The notes under the pieces are model-generated. The model made no database searches. It worked only from the letters and a program-made list of their open reading frames with translations, and was not told the origin of the DNA. This document shows, one piece after another, positions 28,613-40,546 of a stretch of DNA of 64,000 nucleotides. Origin of the DNA: Homarus americanus (taxonomy: Eukaryota > Arthropoda > Malacostraca > Decapoda > Nephropidae). The first letter of the stretch is position 1. Each line of letters begins with the position of its first letter. Made by a program: the position numbers and the translations under genes. The stretch is taken from NCBI RefSeq assembly GCF_018991925.1, contig NW_024742338.1, positions 2,908,495 through 2,972,494 of the forward strand, given 5' to 3'.

Positions 28613-29871
28613 ACCACCACGTAACCTCAAAAGGTCCACCATGTCGAGGTTTCTTCTGTAAAAAAAAAAATGATAAAAATAAATCGGACTTCATGTTATT
28701 CTTGTAAATGAATGTAAATAAACTGAATAGGACGTAAATTATTTCTTGACAATATACGGGAACAATTACTATGGGATATATGAATTTATTTGTATAAGGA
28801 AAAGGGTGTCGTTGTTGTTGTTGTTAGTGGCGAGGTAAGGCAGCATATGGTATATGTGTGATACTGATGGGCTCTGAGCTGCGTCACATTTGGTAGATAT
28901 TTCTCACTCGGGTGTAAATATTGGCCAGGGAAAGAGGGAACTTCTTGTGTGTCTGCGTGTGGTGTGGTTCAGTTCACCAAACCACCAGTTGACTTATTCA
29001 TCCAAGTCCTGAGTCATTTATTCTACACCTGGATTATTCAACGATAGTCTTCATTGATTATTTATCTACCTGTGTCTGAGTGTGGGAATTCTAACGCTCC
29101 TGTTGTCATGACTGGGCCCTGGGAGGTATCGTAGAATCAGTTCGTCGTTCTTTACAATATATGGATGAGTCGTACATTCAATCATTCTACCCAGTCGTGC
29201 CAAACAAAACTAAAAAGAACATTCCAGTCACTTATATTTTTTTATAGCTTGGGAAAGAGTGGCCAGTCATCTAAAAGTTTCCAATCCAATAGTTTAAAAT
29301 AGTTTCTCGTTATATTTCTAGATTTGGGGTGATATATTGACCTTGTCCAATGGTTTAAAAAAAAGAGGAATAACATCTAATCTGATAACTTAAAATTCAA
29401 TTCCAATTAGATTATGGATTGGAGGGTTTTGATTAGCCGTTTCTAATCACGTTTTCAAATGTTCTCCTTGCACCACCCACGTCACTAATTAATTAGAGGC
29501 GTCATACCGTGTTATTGATGATAAACAAACGGGGAAAAAGTTCAAGCGTATGACTTTTGAAAATCCATCTTTGTGTCGTAGTAGAAAGCTAGTCAGATAC
29601 GTTCTCACTTTACGAGGAAAAAAAAATGTCTAAGATCTATTGAGAATTTGAACCAGGTGTCATAAATCCTGCTGTGTCAAAAGGTGTCAGGAGCTATGAC
29701 CTTATGACACACGTAATAGACTCAGAAGTTCCTAGTTCAGTTTTTATCTCGTAAGGTAAGAGAGAGAAGGTGTAGTTAAGAGTTACACCTGAAGGGGGAC
29801 GTGTGTTTGTCTCTCGCTCTACAGGTGTGACAATAACCGGTATTAAGTCAGGTGCACCAGTGATCTTTTGG
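28613..29871. other. Unique AT-moderate sequence, no gene seen
   Basis: 1.25 kb largely free of tandem repeats, one of the longest such stretches in the window. Only (GTT)4 near 28812 and short A runs are present. No exon-like frame with good splice borders was recognised on either strand. Confidence 0.5.
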
Positions 29872-30562
29872 TACATGTACTCGAGGCACTTATGTAATAG
29901 AGGTATTGTTATATGTACTCAAGAAGACACTGTTAGAGGTACTCGAGGCATTTGCATGTACACGAGGCACTGTTATATGCATTCGAGGCACTGTTACATG
30001 TACTCGAGGCACTGTTACATGTACTCGAGGCACTGTTTCATGTACTCGAGGCACTGTTATATGTACTCGAGGTACTGTTTCATGTACTCGAGGTACTGTT
30101 ACATGTACCCGAGGCAGTTATATGTACTCAAGACACTGCTGCATGTACTCGAGGCACTGTTACATGTACTCGAGGCACCGTTTCATGTACTCGAGGCACT
30201 GTTTCATGTACTCGAGGCACTGTTACATGTACTCGAGGCAGTTATATGTACTCAAGACACTGCTGCATGTACTCGAGGCACTGTTACATGTACTCGAGGC
30301 ACTGTTTCATGTACTCGAGGCACTGTTTCATGTACTCGAGGCACTGTTACATGTACTCGAGGCAGTTATATGTACTCAAGACAGGCACTGTTATATGCAT
30401 TCGAGGCACTGTTATATGCATTCGAGGCACTGTTACATGTACTCAAGACACTGTTGCATGTACGCGAGGCACTGTTATGTACTCGAGGCACTGTTACATG
30501 TACGCTAGATACTGTTACATGCATATACTCCAGGCACTGATACATGTACTCAAGACACTGTA
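29872..30562. repeat. 21-bp minisatellite with 124-bp higher-order unit
   Basis: About 32 copies of CATGTACTCGAGGCACTGTT plus A, which contain the palindrome CTCGAG. A six-copy block of 124 bp, marked by a two-base-deleted unit (GAGGCAGTTATATG) and a CTCAAGACACTG unit, is repeated with starts at 30111, 30235 and 30359. The 21-bp period keeps all + frames open for about 200 codons as a seven-residue repeat; this is not a gene. Confidence 0.95.
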
Positions 30563-30934
30563 GCTGTAGGCACGTGTTAGTGAGTACGAGTTGATTTTCC
30601 TTGTGCGTTGGATAAGGTTGACACTGGCAATACGGAATGAGGCCAAAGATATAGAAACTGAAGCCTTCCCCGAGAATGAACCCTAACCAGCAGTGCTCAG
30701 TGGCCAGGCAGTATCACTTTATCCCTACTATCAAAACTCAACATGGAATACTTATTATGCATTTATGTGATAACTAAAGATAGAGACTAACCTTTATTGT
30801 GAAAATTTATAAATATAAGAGAGAGAGAGAGGAATGAAGAGAAAACGCAGATGTAAAGAGGAAAATAAAGCAGAGAGGGACCCAGTGTAATACCTTGAGG
30901 TACTCCACCCTAGGATGGGCTCCCCCTCAAGCAG

Positions 30935-30968
<34 letters not shown>

Positions 30969-31194
30969 TGTGTAAATAAAGTTGTCAAACGTAATTAAGT
31001 TACCTGTTGTGTCGGGTTAGCCCAGGTGGGTGAAACCTTGTCCAATAAGTTAGTGGTAGAAGAATTATGTGTGTGTGTCTGTGGAAGTGTAGTGATGATG
31101 ATGACGATGACGACAAGGGAGTTATCAAGGTGTATCCCCTGGTAGGCGAGGAGGGTCAGGGAGCAGCTACAGACGCACAGCCAAGACGCACAAC
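30563..31194. other. Unique sequence with (GT)n
   Basis: (GT)n at 30939-30973 and GATGATGATGACGATGACG near 31092. No gene recognised. Confidence 0.5.
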
Positions 31195-31405
31195 AAGATA
31201 ACGGGACACATGACTTAAACTCGTAACGCATACTTGAGTCGAGAGACACTGTAACGCAGACCCATGAAGGCATACTTGTGACGCAGAACTATGACGTATT
31301 ATTGTGGCGCAGATCCATGACGCATACTTGTGACGCAGAACTATGACGTGCCGTTGTGACGCAGACCCATGACGCACCGTAACGCACAAGTTGACGCAGA
31401 CATGA
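31195..31405. repeat. TGACGCAGA-type minisatellite
   Basis: Around ten copies of TGACGCAGAACTATGACG and CCATGACGCATACTTG, about 19-22 bp each, all centred on TGACGCA/TGACG half-sites. Confidence 0.8.
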
Positions 31406-31483
31406 TAAAGTGTGGGTGTTAATACAGTGTAACAGCTGCCGATGGTCCTCCTGTACTGGCGACACCAACAACGTACACGCCTG

Positions 31484-31905
31484 CCTCCCCTCCCCACACA
31501 CCACACCACCTCCCCCACACCACCTACCTCCCCTCCTCACACTACCCCCTCCCCTCACACACCTCCTCCCACTCACACTACCCCTGCCTCCCCTCCCCTC
31601 ACCCACTCCCTCCCTCTCCCTCCCCTCCCTACACTCCCCCCTACTCTCCCACCCCTCACCCCTGCCTCCCCCTCCCCTCCCCCCCTGCCTCCCCCTCCTC
31701 TCCCCCCTACCCCTACCTCCCCCTCTCCCATTCCTCCCCTCCTCTCTACCCTACCCCTCCCACCCTCCCCTCCCACACCCCTGCCTCCCCTCCCCCACCC
31801 CTGCCTCCCCCCCTCCCCCCACCTCCTGCCTCCCCCCTCCCCTCCCACCCCCTAACCCAGTTACCCCTCCCACCCCCTCCCCTCCTGCCCCCCTCCCCAC
31901 CCTGT
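31484..31905. repeat. C-rich minisatellite
   Basis: CCCCTCCCCACACC, CCCTGCCTCCCC and CCCCTACC units. Frames of up to 165 codons are Pro/Ser/Leu/Thr low complexity and are not genes. Confidence 0.9.
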
Positions 31906-32365
31906 AAATCAAAGGTGTTAAGTGAGACAGAACTGAACTACATTAGATATTATACAGTGTTAGGCGCTACAAAAACAACAAAAGCAAACAAATAAAAAAA
32001 AAGAAGAAGCACGAGCCGTTGATTTTGTTGTCATTGGTTGAATTTTTTAGTACAGTTATGTATTGTATATTGTAAATATTGATTTGTATGGCATTGGAAA
32101 TAAATCGCGTAACAGAGTGTGTTGTGGGTTTATTGTATTCTATTTTTGTGTTTGTTGTGTATTGTGTTGTGGAATTATTCCTTATTTTAATTCCAAGTGT
32201 ATAAATAAAAGAAATTCATTGATACTTTGTCTACGGTCTGCAGTGAGTGACCAACAGGTGACCAATGAAAAACCAACAAGTGACCAGGTGACCAATGAGT
32301 GACCAGATAAGTCCCAGCAGGTGTCATACTAGTTTAATTAATTTTACAGTGTTGATGTGGGTGTT
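31906..32365. other. AT-rich segment with AATAAA hexamers
   Basis: Contains AAATAAATCG near 32098 and ATAAATAAAAG near 32202, then four GTGACCA/ACCAATGA units at 32245-32310. It resembles 3' UTR or ordinary AT-rich intergenic DNA; no stop-terminated exon could be tied to it. Confidence 0.35.
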
Positions 32366-32690
32366 GATGGTAATGTGTCTCTTGGTAACGTGTGTGTCTC
32401 ATGGAACGTGTGTGTCTGGAGTATGTGTTGTGTGTGTGTCTCTTGGTAACGTGTGTGTCTCTTGAACAACGTGTGTGTGTCTCTTGGTAACGTGTGTGTC
32501 TCTTGGTAACGTGTGTGTCTCTTGGTAACGTGTGTGTCTCTTGGTAACGTGTGTCTCTTGGCAACGTGTATGTGTCTCTTGGTAACGTGTGTTGTGTCTC
32601 TTGGTAACGTGTGTGTGTCTCTTGGTAACGTGTGTGTCTCTTGGTAACGTGTGTGTCTCTGGGTAACGTGTGTGTCTCTTACCTCCGTGT
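32366..32690. repeat. 19-bp minisatellite (TGTCTCTTGGTAACGTGTG)
   Basis: About 16 copies with small length changes in the GTGTGT part. A (CTGT)n tract lies at 32774-32808. Confidence 0.9.
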
Positions 32691-32772
32691 CCTGGGTACC
32701 TTCCTCCGCCCTGAGTCAGATGTAAGACAGTGTACAGTATTTATCCACTGTGATCCATTACTACTAAACGGG

Positions 32773-32805
<33 letters not shown>

Positions 32806-33009
32806 TTCTCTGGGGCTTAGACTAGAATTTAAACCGTCTTGTAATGTTCTTGATAGATAGACAGATAGAATAATTGATTGATTGAAGGGCTGACGGGTAC
32901 AGGGTCGGAACTCAAGGGATAGGTCCGTGGGTGTCGCTCAGGGCAAAGGTCACGGGAGGGGTGGGGTGAGTGGTACATGTATTTCCAATTTCACGGCTGA
33001 TGCTTCTAC

Positions 33010-33826
33010 CCCTCCATGCCTCCTCCTCCCGCCCTCCTCCTCCCGCCCTCCTCCTCCCACGCCCTCCTCCTCCCGCCCTCCTCCCCCGCCTTCTCCCAAC
33101 GCCCTCCTCCTCCCGCCCTCTCCCCCCTCCTCCCACGCCCTCCTCCTCCCACGCCCTCCCTCCTCCCACGCCCTCCTCCTCCACGCCCTCCTCCTCCCAC
33201 CCTCCTCCTCCCACGCCCTCCTCCTCCCCCGCCCTCCTCCTCCCACGCCCTCCTCCTCCCCACGCCCTCCTCCTCCCGCCTCCCTCCTCCCCACCCTCCT
33301 CTCCCGCCCTCCTCCTCCCCACCCTCCCTCCTCCCACCTCCCTCTCCCACCCTCCTCCTCCCACCCTCCTCCTCCCACCCTCCTCCTCCCCGCCCTCCTC
33401 CTCCCACCCCTCCTCCCTCCCGCCCTCCTCCTCCACCCCTCCTCCTCCCACCTCCCTCCTCCCACGCCCTCCTCCTCCCGCCCTCCTCCTCCCCTGCCCC
33501 TCCCTCCTCCCCCCCCCCGCCCTCCTCCTCCCCGCCTCCCTCCTCCCCTCCTCCTCCCACCTCCCTCCTCCCCGCCCTCCTCCTCCCCCTCCCCTCCCAC
33601 GCCCTCCTCCCCTCCCACCCTCCCTCCTCCCACCTCTCCTCCCCACCTCCTCTCCCCACCCTCCTCCTCCCACCCTCCCTCCTCCCCACCCTCCTCCTCC
33701 CACGCCCTCCTCTCCCACCCTCCTCTCCCCGCCCTCCTCCTCCCCGCCCTCCTCCTCCCCGCCTCCTCCTCCCCACGCCCTCCTCCTCCCCACCCCTCCT
33801 CCCCCCTCCCCTCCCACCCTCCTTCC
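33010..33826. repeat. C-rich minisatellite (CCTCCTCCCACGC)
   Basis: About 60 short units of CCTCCTCCCGCC, CCTCCTCCCACG and CCTCCTCCCCAC. Frames exceed 280 codons on all + frames and on the minus strand because the units lack stops. Followed by CAGA tetranucleotides at 33836-33915. Confidence 0.95.
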
Positions 33827-34040
33827 ATTGTACAGCCAGACAGACAGACAGACAAACAGATGGATAGACAGATAAACAGATGATAGATAAACAGACAGAC
33901 AGACAGGGAGAGATATAGTTGAACTGATAAAGAAAATATAGTAAGATAAAACAAGGTTGATATATATAGAGAATTATATAAATCACATGTATATTAACAC
34001 TGTAGGACTCGGCTGTCGCGATAAACACACACACACCACG

Positions 34041-34090
<50 letters not shown>

Positions 34091-34247
34091 ATTTACACCA
34101 CCAACCTCTAGCTGTAGTGCTAACTTACCTGTACAACGTTGTCCCTCTATGTGTACACAGTCAGTGGTGTTCATGTGTCTCTGTTTGTATGGGGGGGTGA
34201 CAGGGTTAGGGAAAGACGAGGTTGGGATGGTTGATGAATGGTGGAGT

Positions 34248-34297
<50 letters not shown>

Positions 34298-34340
34298 GTT
34301 GAAACAAAAACACAAAAAAAAAAACATGGCCGTCCCTATG
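33827..34340. other. (CAGA)n and two (CA)n microsatellites
   Basis: (CAGA)n at 33836-33915, (CA)n at 34025-34087 and 34249-34296, and an A run at 34311-34324 joined by short unique sequence. Confidence 0.8.
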
Positions 34341-34349
34341 ACTCTCCTG

Positions 34350-34423
34350 ATTGGTGGGAAAGAGTGGGAGAAAGAGGACCTCGGCAGTATAAAACGGAGG
34401 GCGTTAACGTGGTCAGCATCAGT
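34350..34423 (+). promoter_or_regulatory. Candidate core promoter: CCAAT, TATA box and TCAGT initiator
   Basis: Inverted CCAAT (ATTGG) lies at 34350-34354 and TATAAAA at 34388-34394. TCAGT, the arthropod initiator core, lies at 34419-34423, putting the presumed start A at 34421, 33 bases past the first T of the TATA box. The order and spacing match a focused arthropod promoter. It is a motif inference only. Confidence 0.4.
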
Positions 34424-34484
34424 GTGTGTCCGCGCCTCGCCCCGGGCACATGGGTGGGGGAGCTTTTAAGACGTGGCTAATCTA

Positions 34485-34706
34485 ATGAACAGATTTATCA
34501 GGGCGGTGGCCAGATATCTCATTACCTTAACTGTGTTAGTGAGGGAAGAGGCCTGGACGCCTCCCCCTCCTCCTGAGGCTCTTGAGAGACTGTGGGGAGG
34601 CTGTTGTGGGAGGGAGATGAGGAACTGCTATGAGGTGTGGAATTGGATTGAATTTTTGCCACGGCCAGCAGCTAGTTTATTGTGCACCCCATATTCATCC
34701 TGTTAG
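34485..34706 (+). CDS. Candidate small protein, 73 residues, function unknown
   Basis: ATG at 34485, 64 bases past the presumed start site of the TATA/TCAGT promoter; TAG ends at 34706. One short upstream frame (ATG 34450) ends at 34470. The product starts MNRFIRAVARYLITLTVLV, a basic N-terminus plus a short hydrophobic run that only weakly resembles a signal peptide. It continues with PPPPP, then CCGREMRNCYEVWNWIEF and ends CTPYSSC with six cysteines in all. The composition is not a tandem repeat, unlike most frames here. It could be a secreted peptide precursor, an unspliced first exon, or chance; I recognise no family. Confidence 0.25.
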   Translation: MNRFIRAVARYLITLTVLVREEAWTPPPPPEALERLWGGCCGREMRNCYEVWNWIEFLPRPAASLLCTPYSSC

Positions 34707-36067
34707 CGCACGAAGAGTTACAGGGGCGGACACACCCTCAGGGGCGGACACACACTAAGGGACACAGCGTGATACTAGGGGGTGTGTGAGGTCCCTGGGG
34801 AGTCACCTCTACATCACCTGACAAGTTGCACTCACCCCGCATTACAGATGAGGGGCCGCCACTCCTGAGGGACGCCGTTAGCCACTCACGAGGGACGCCG
34901 TAGACCCCCTGGGAGGTGAGGGACCGTCAGTATACCTGGAGGCGGGTCTGTGAGGGTCGTCTGGGGTCAGGTGTGATGAGTCATGTTATCCACCGTGAAC
35001 ACCTGTATAATCAGTGTACACCTGTCTATCTATCAGTGTAGGCCAGGTGAGAGGTTAACAGAATGGGGTGGGGTGAAGGGAGGAAGGAGTGGGGTGAGGA
35101 GGAGAGTGAGTGATCAAACGAATGGCCAGGTTTTCACTTAGGTTGAGCTCATTTGCATATATCACCTTCCCTCTCCCTCACTCTCATATTCTTCCCCCAC
35201 CCCCCCTCTCTCCCTTCCTCTCACCCCATCCATCTCTTCCCTCCACCCCTCTTCCTTACCTCCTCCTACTGACCCCACGTTTCTCCTCCTCCCCCTTCCC
35301 TCCTCCTCCCCCCTCCTCCCTCCTCACCCTCCCCCTCCCCCCCTCCCCCTCCCCCCCACCCCTCCCCCTCCACCTCCCCTCCCACCCCCTCTCCCCTCCC
35401 CCTCGTTAATATACTGTTTTCTCCTTATAAGAGTTTCATGCTATAAATTTCAGGAGACGATAGCGAGACCTGAGAGACGAAAACGAGAAAGTGGAAGACA
35501 TCGTTACGAGACCGAGAGATATATTGTTTGTTTGTTGTCATTGGAATTGTTATTGTTGTTAATTTTGTTGTTGTAGTTATTATTATTATTTTTGTTGTAG
35601 TTGTTAATATTGTTGATTTTGTTGTTGTAGTTGTTGTTGTTATTCGTCCGTGAATGAGAGAAAGATATTATATTATTATTATTTTCGTTCATTGGTAAAT
35701 TGGCTGTAACAATTTTACCCATAATGTTGGTATGTAATCATAACTTTCCCGCCAAAATTTGTGTTCCCGCCATTTTAACTTCGGTCTGATAAATTACCCG
35801 CTGTAAAAACATTGTAAATGACGGAGAACAATTTTTTTATTAAATTTATATATCATCCAAAAAGTAAGATAGAATTTATATAACAATGTTTTAATTTTAT
35901 TATTTATTTTAATTGATTTTTTTGATTAGTATTTTGTATTTTGATTATGTAGGAATGTTAACAGAATAAACTGTATACGTATTTGTATATGACGTTACAC
36001 CTGTTCAATCTCTCTCTCTCTCTCTCTCTCTCTCCTCTCTATAAACGACCAAATTGAAACTTGTTCC
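34707..36067. other. Unique then pyrimidine-rich and AT-rich sequence
   Basis: GGGACGCCGT is duplicated near 34870 and 34892. A pyrimidine-rich tract lies at 35160-35402, TTG/TTA triplets at 35521-35645, AT-rich sequence to 36000, and (CT)n at 36007-36040. No gene recognised. Confidence 0.5.
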
Positions 36068-38300
36068 TATGAGACCATTATAGTGTAGGGTAGGGGTGAG
36101 GGTAGGGTGTAGGGTGAGTGTAAGAAGGGTGAGGTAGGGGTGTAGGGGAGGAAAGGTGTAGAGAGGGTGAGGGTAGGATGTGGGGGGGAGGAAGGGTAGG
36201 GGTGAGAAGTGGGGGTGAGGGTAGGGTGTAGGGGTGAGGGGTGGGGTTGGGGGTGAGGAAGGTGTAGAGGGGGTGAGGATGGGTGTGGGGGGGGTGAGGG
36301 TGGGGGGGGGTGAGGTGTGGGGTGAGTGGGGTGTGGGGGTGAGGGTGGGGTGAGGAGGGTGAGGGGGTGAGTGTGTGGGGGTGAGGTGTGGGGGTGAGGT
36401 GTAGAGATGAGGGAGGGGGTGTGGGGGGGGGGGTGAGGTGGAAGGTGTGGGGGTGAGGTGGGGGGGTGGGGTGGGGTGTAGGGGGTGAGGGTGAGGTGTG
36501 GGGGGTGGTGGGGTGTGGGGGTGAGGTGGGGGGTGAGGGGGGGTGGGGTAGGATGTGGGGGGTGAGGGGGGGTGAGGAAGGTAGGGGGTGGGGGGAGAGG
36601 GTGGGGATGTGGGGGGGGGTGGGGTGTGGGGGGTAGGGGTGTGGGGGGGGTGGAGAGGGGTGGGGGTGGGGTGTGGGGGTGGTGGGGTGTGGGGTGAGGG
36701 AAGGTGTGGGGGTGGGGAAGGGTGTGGGGGTGAGGTGGGGTGTGGGGGTGAGGTGGGGTGTTGGGGGTGAGGTAGGGTGTAGGGGGTGGTGGTGTAAGTG
36801 TGAGTAGGGTGTAAGGGGTGAGGAAAGGTGTAGAGGTGAGGAAGGGGTGTGGGGGGTGGGGTAGGGTGTGGGGGGTGAGGGAAGGTTGAGGTGGGGAAGG
36901 GTGGGGGTGAGGGGTAGGGGTGTGGGGGGGTGGTGGGGTGGGGGGGTGGGGGGTGTGGGGGGGGGTGAGGGTGGGTGTGGGGGGGGTGGTAGGGTGTGAG
37001 GGGTGAGGTGTAGGGGTGAGGTAGGGTGTGGGGGGTGAGGTAGGGTGTGGGGGGGGTGGGGTGGGGTGTGGGGGGTGAGGGTAGGGTGTGGGGTGAGGGA
37101 AAGTGTGGGGGTGGTGAGAGGTGTGGGGGGGTGAGGGTAGGGGTGTAGGGGTGGGGGTAGGGTGTGTGAGGTGGGGTGGGGTGTGGGGGGTGGGGTAGGG
37201 TGTGGGGGGTGAGGGGAAGGTGTAGAGGGTGAGGTAGGGTGTGGGGGGGGGGGTGGGGTGGGGTGTGGGGGGGGTGGGGGGTAGGGGTGTGGGGGGGTGA
37301 GGGAAGGGGTGTGGGGGGTGAGGGGGTGGGGGTGAGGGTAGGGTGTGGGGGGTGAGGAAGGTGTGGGGGGTGAGGGTAGGGTGTGGGGGTGAGGTGGGGT
37401 GTGAGGTGAGGGTAGGGTGGGGGTGAGGAAGGTGTGGGGGGTGAGGAAGGTGTGGGGTGAGGGTGGACAGGGGTGGGGGTGGGGTGTAGGGGTGAGGGAA
37501 GGGTGTGGGGTGGGGAGGGTGTAGAGGGGTGGGGGTGGGGTGTAGGGGTGAGGGTGGTGTGTGGGGGTGAGGTGGGGTGTGGGGGGTGGGGAAGGTGTAG
37601 AGGGGGTGGGGTGGGGTGTGGGGGGGGGTGGGGTAGGGGGTGTGGGGGTGGGGTGGGGTGTGGGGGTGGGGAAGGTGTGGGGGGGGTGGGGAAGGGTGTG
37701 GGGGGGTGGGGGTGGGGTGGGGGTGAGGGTAGGTGTAGGGGTGAGGTGAGGGTGTGGGGTGGGTGTGGGGAGTTGAGGGGGGTGTGGGGGGTGGTGGTGT
37801 GGGGGTGGGGTGGGGTGTGGGGGTGAGGTGTGGGGGGTGGGGTATGGGGTGGGGGGTGTGGGGGTGGGGGGGTGTGGGGTGGGGGGTGTGGGGGGTGTGG
37901 GGTGTGGGGTTGGGGTGGGGTGTGGGGTGGGGTGGGTGGGGTGGGGGTTGGGGGGTGGGGTGGGGTGTGGGGTGGGGTGGGGTCAGGGGAGTTGGGGTGG
38001 GGTGTGGGGGTGAGGAAGAGGTGTAGAGGGGGGTGAGGGTAGGGGTGTAGGGGGTGAGGAGGGTGTGGGGGGGTGAGGGTGTGGGGGGTGGGGTGGGGGG
38101 TGAGGGGAAGGTGTAGAAGGGGTGAGGGTGGGGGTGTGGGGGTGGGGTGTGGGGTGGGGTAGGGGTGTGGGGGGTGGGGTGGGGTGTGGGGGGGAGGTGG
38201 GGTGTGGGGGTGAGGCTGTGGGGATAAGGAGGTGTAAGGGAGGATATGAGGGGTGATGGGGGGTGGATGGTGGGGGTGCGAGGGGAGTATAAGGGGGTGA
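36068..38300. repeat. 2.2-kb G-rich satellite (GGTGTGGGGGTGAGG)
   Basis: Degenerate tandem units of GGTGTGGGGGGTGAGGGTAG, about 18-24 bp, with G runs of 3-9. The + strand is almost free of C. Single-G length changes are everywhere. The Gly/Val/Trp frames are compositional. It is the most G-rich block in the window and a strong G-quadruplex candidate by inspection. Confidence 0.95.
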
Positions 38301-38425
38301 TACTGTTGCCGCCCCCCCTCTTAGTCTATTAGCTGTAATGGTGTGTGGTGTGGTGGGGGAGGATGAGGAATGTGTACAGGCATCGTTGTAGGGAATATTG
38401 GTGGAGATATTATGAGGGGGGGAGG

Positions 38426-38459
<34 letters not shown>

Positions 38460-38873
38460 CTCTCTCTCTCTCCTCTACACCTCCCCCACCTCCCTCCCTC
38501 TTCCCCCACCCCTCATAAATTAATAGATGCGTCCTTGTTAACACGATTCGACACAGGTAGGAGGTAATTGGCCGTTCCTCATCCACCTGGTCTCTACACC
38601 GCCTCGTCTTACCTACATCCGTCTACCTGTTTGTTTGGGTCTTTGTTTATTTGATTATTGTATTAGTGTTTATCCTCTCACCTATCCCCCCTCTCCCCGC
38701 CCCCCTTCATCCCTCTCTCCTTCCTCACCCTTCCTTCCCTCACCCCTTTCTTCCCTCCTACCCCTCCCCTCACCCTTTCTTCCCTCCCCTCATTCTTCCT
38801 CCCCTCACACCCCTTTCTTCCTCCCCTCACCTCTTTCATCCCTCCCTCACTTCTTCCCTCTTCTCACAAACCA

Positions 38874-38934
<61 letters not shown>

Positions 38935-39280
38935 TTAAACTTTTTCACTTCTCAGGCAAAAAAAAAAACTCTGAGAAAGAAACAGTGATAAAAAAGGAAA
39001 GACGTGGAATGGAGATTGAGAGTGGACGGAGAGAGAGGGGAGAGAGAGGAAACTTAATAGAGAGAATGATTATCTCTCAATTAATTCACACTGGGCCTCT
39101 AAATATATCTCATTTATCTCCATTATCTCACTCCAAGCATCTCTCCATTATCTCTCACTCCAAGTATCTCTTAGTTATCGCTCCTCATCCTGTCTCTCAC
39201 CGCCAAAGCTCGTAACTTCTCTAGTATTTTTCACTTTAAAGTTTCTCAAATAAAACACAACAACATTAATTTTCTTACTG
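38301..39280. other. CT-rich and (CA)n low-complexity stretch
   Basis: (CT)n at 38430-38475, CCTCC/CTTCC units at 38680-38870, (CA)n at 38873-38931, GAGAGA near 39030, and CTCATTATCT/CTCCAAG repeats at 39110-39175. No gene seen. Confidence 0.7.
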
Positions 39281-39299
39281 TGTGTGTGTGTGGAGGCAT

Positions 39300-39359
<60 letters not shown>
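39281..39359. repeat. Inverted (GT)n-(CA)n microsatellite pair
   Basis: TGTGTGTGTGTGTG at about 39280-39293, eleven unrelated bases, then about 28 CA units to 39359. The two tracts are complementary and could form a hairpin. Confidence 0.85.
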
Positions 39360-39362
<3 letters not shown>

Positions 39363-40509
39363 GAATATTAAAACTCAACTTGTGATACTGAATTAAAAAA
39401 AAAATCGTTCCTGAAGTTTACGATTAATTATTCTGTTACTTCAAGTCTCGTCCAGTCCAGCAGTTACGAGAAAAAACTAAATTACGAGAAAAAATTAAAA
39501 CCACAATAAAAAAATTCAAACTTACGATAATTTTAAGAACTTGTGTGAATCATTAGTTGGATTTATTTGATTTGGTTAATATATTTTCTTTATCATTAAT
39601 CTCTCCTTTTGTCTCTTTTCATCTTCCTCTCTCTCTCTCTGTGTCTCTCTCTACATCCTTCTTTCTCCCTCTTCCCCTTTCATTCCTTCGTCTCATCTCC
39701 CTCTTCCTTTTCCTCCTTCCTCTTCTTTCTTTTCATTTTCCTCTCCCTCTTTCTCTCCCTTTCTCTCATTCCCCTTTTGTTTATTCTCCCTTTCATCTCC
39801 GTTCCTGATGACCTCTTCTTTCTCTCTGCCTCTTCCACCCCTTTCATCTCTTTCTCCTCCTGTTCCTCTTTTTTCGTCTTCATTTCTATCCCCTTTCCTT
39901 TATCCGTCTAATTATCGTCCTTTCTTTTTATTTTTCCGTCTCTTTCTACCTTCCGTCTCCTAATTATGTTTGTGTTTTTTCTGTTTTTTTCTGTTTTATG
40001 TCTTTAGTGCTTCAACCTTAAGGCCTTCTTCTTGTTCTTTGTAGAAACTTTTCAGAGTCGGGTCCACGAGAGAAAAGAGAGATGATTCCATTAGTCCCCT
40101 CCCCTGTCCCTCGTCTCCGTTTTTCTTAGCGATTATCTCCCCGGCAAAGTTCCTTATCTCTAATTGGTCAGCTGCAGCAGATCCGGATTTTGCACCACCT
40201 TCATCCACACGAACGCCAAGCTTCCCAAAACAGAGCAGCGTGTGTGGGGAGGGGGCAGGAGTGAAGAGATTCCACCGGATTGCTGTAAGACTTTGAGGTT
40301 TCTAAGAGTTTTCATAATAAATGGTCAAAGAAAAAGGGAAACTGTAGTGCATTTTCTTTGGTGGCTGGCGTGGGAGGATGAAGGGGTAACAAGGAAATTA
40401 CTTATCTCTTTCTCCCCCAAGAAATTATACGAATGAGGTGTTTTTTCTCAGTTTGTTATTGTGTTTGAATTACATGACAACTTAAGAATGAAGGACACTG
40501 GAATTAGGT

Positions 40510-40546
<37 letters not shown>

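Noticed and set aside
29803..30563. Three overlapping + strand frames of 200-245 codons
   Set aside because: All three frames of one 21-bp repeat.
39996..40208. 70-codon minus-strand frame, Glu/Lys rich
   Set aside because: Begins at GTG with no ATG; no recognisable family. Could be an exon fragment but cannot be supported.
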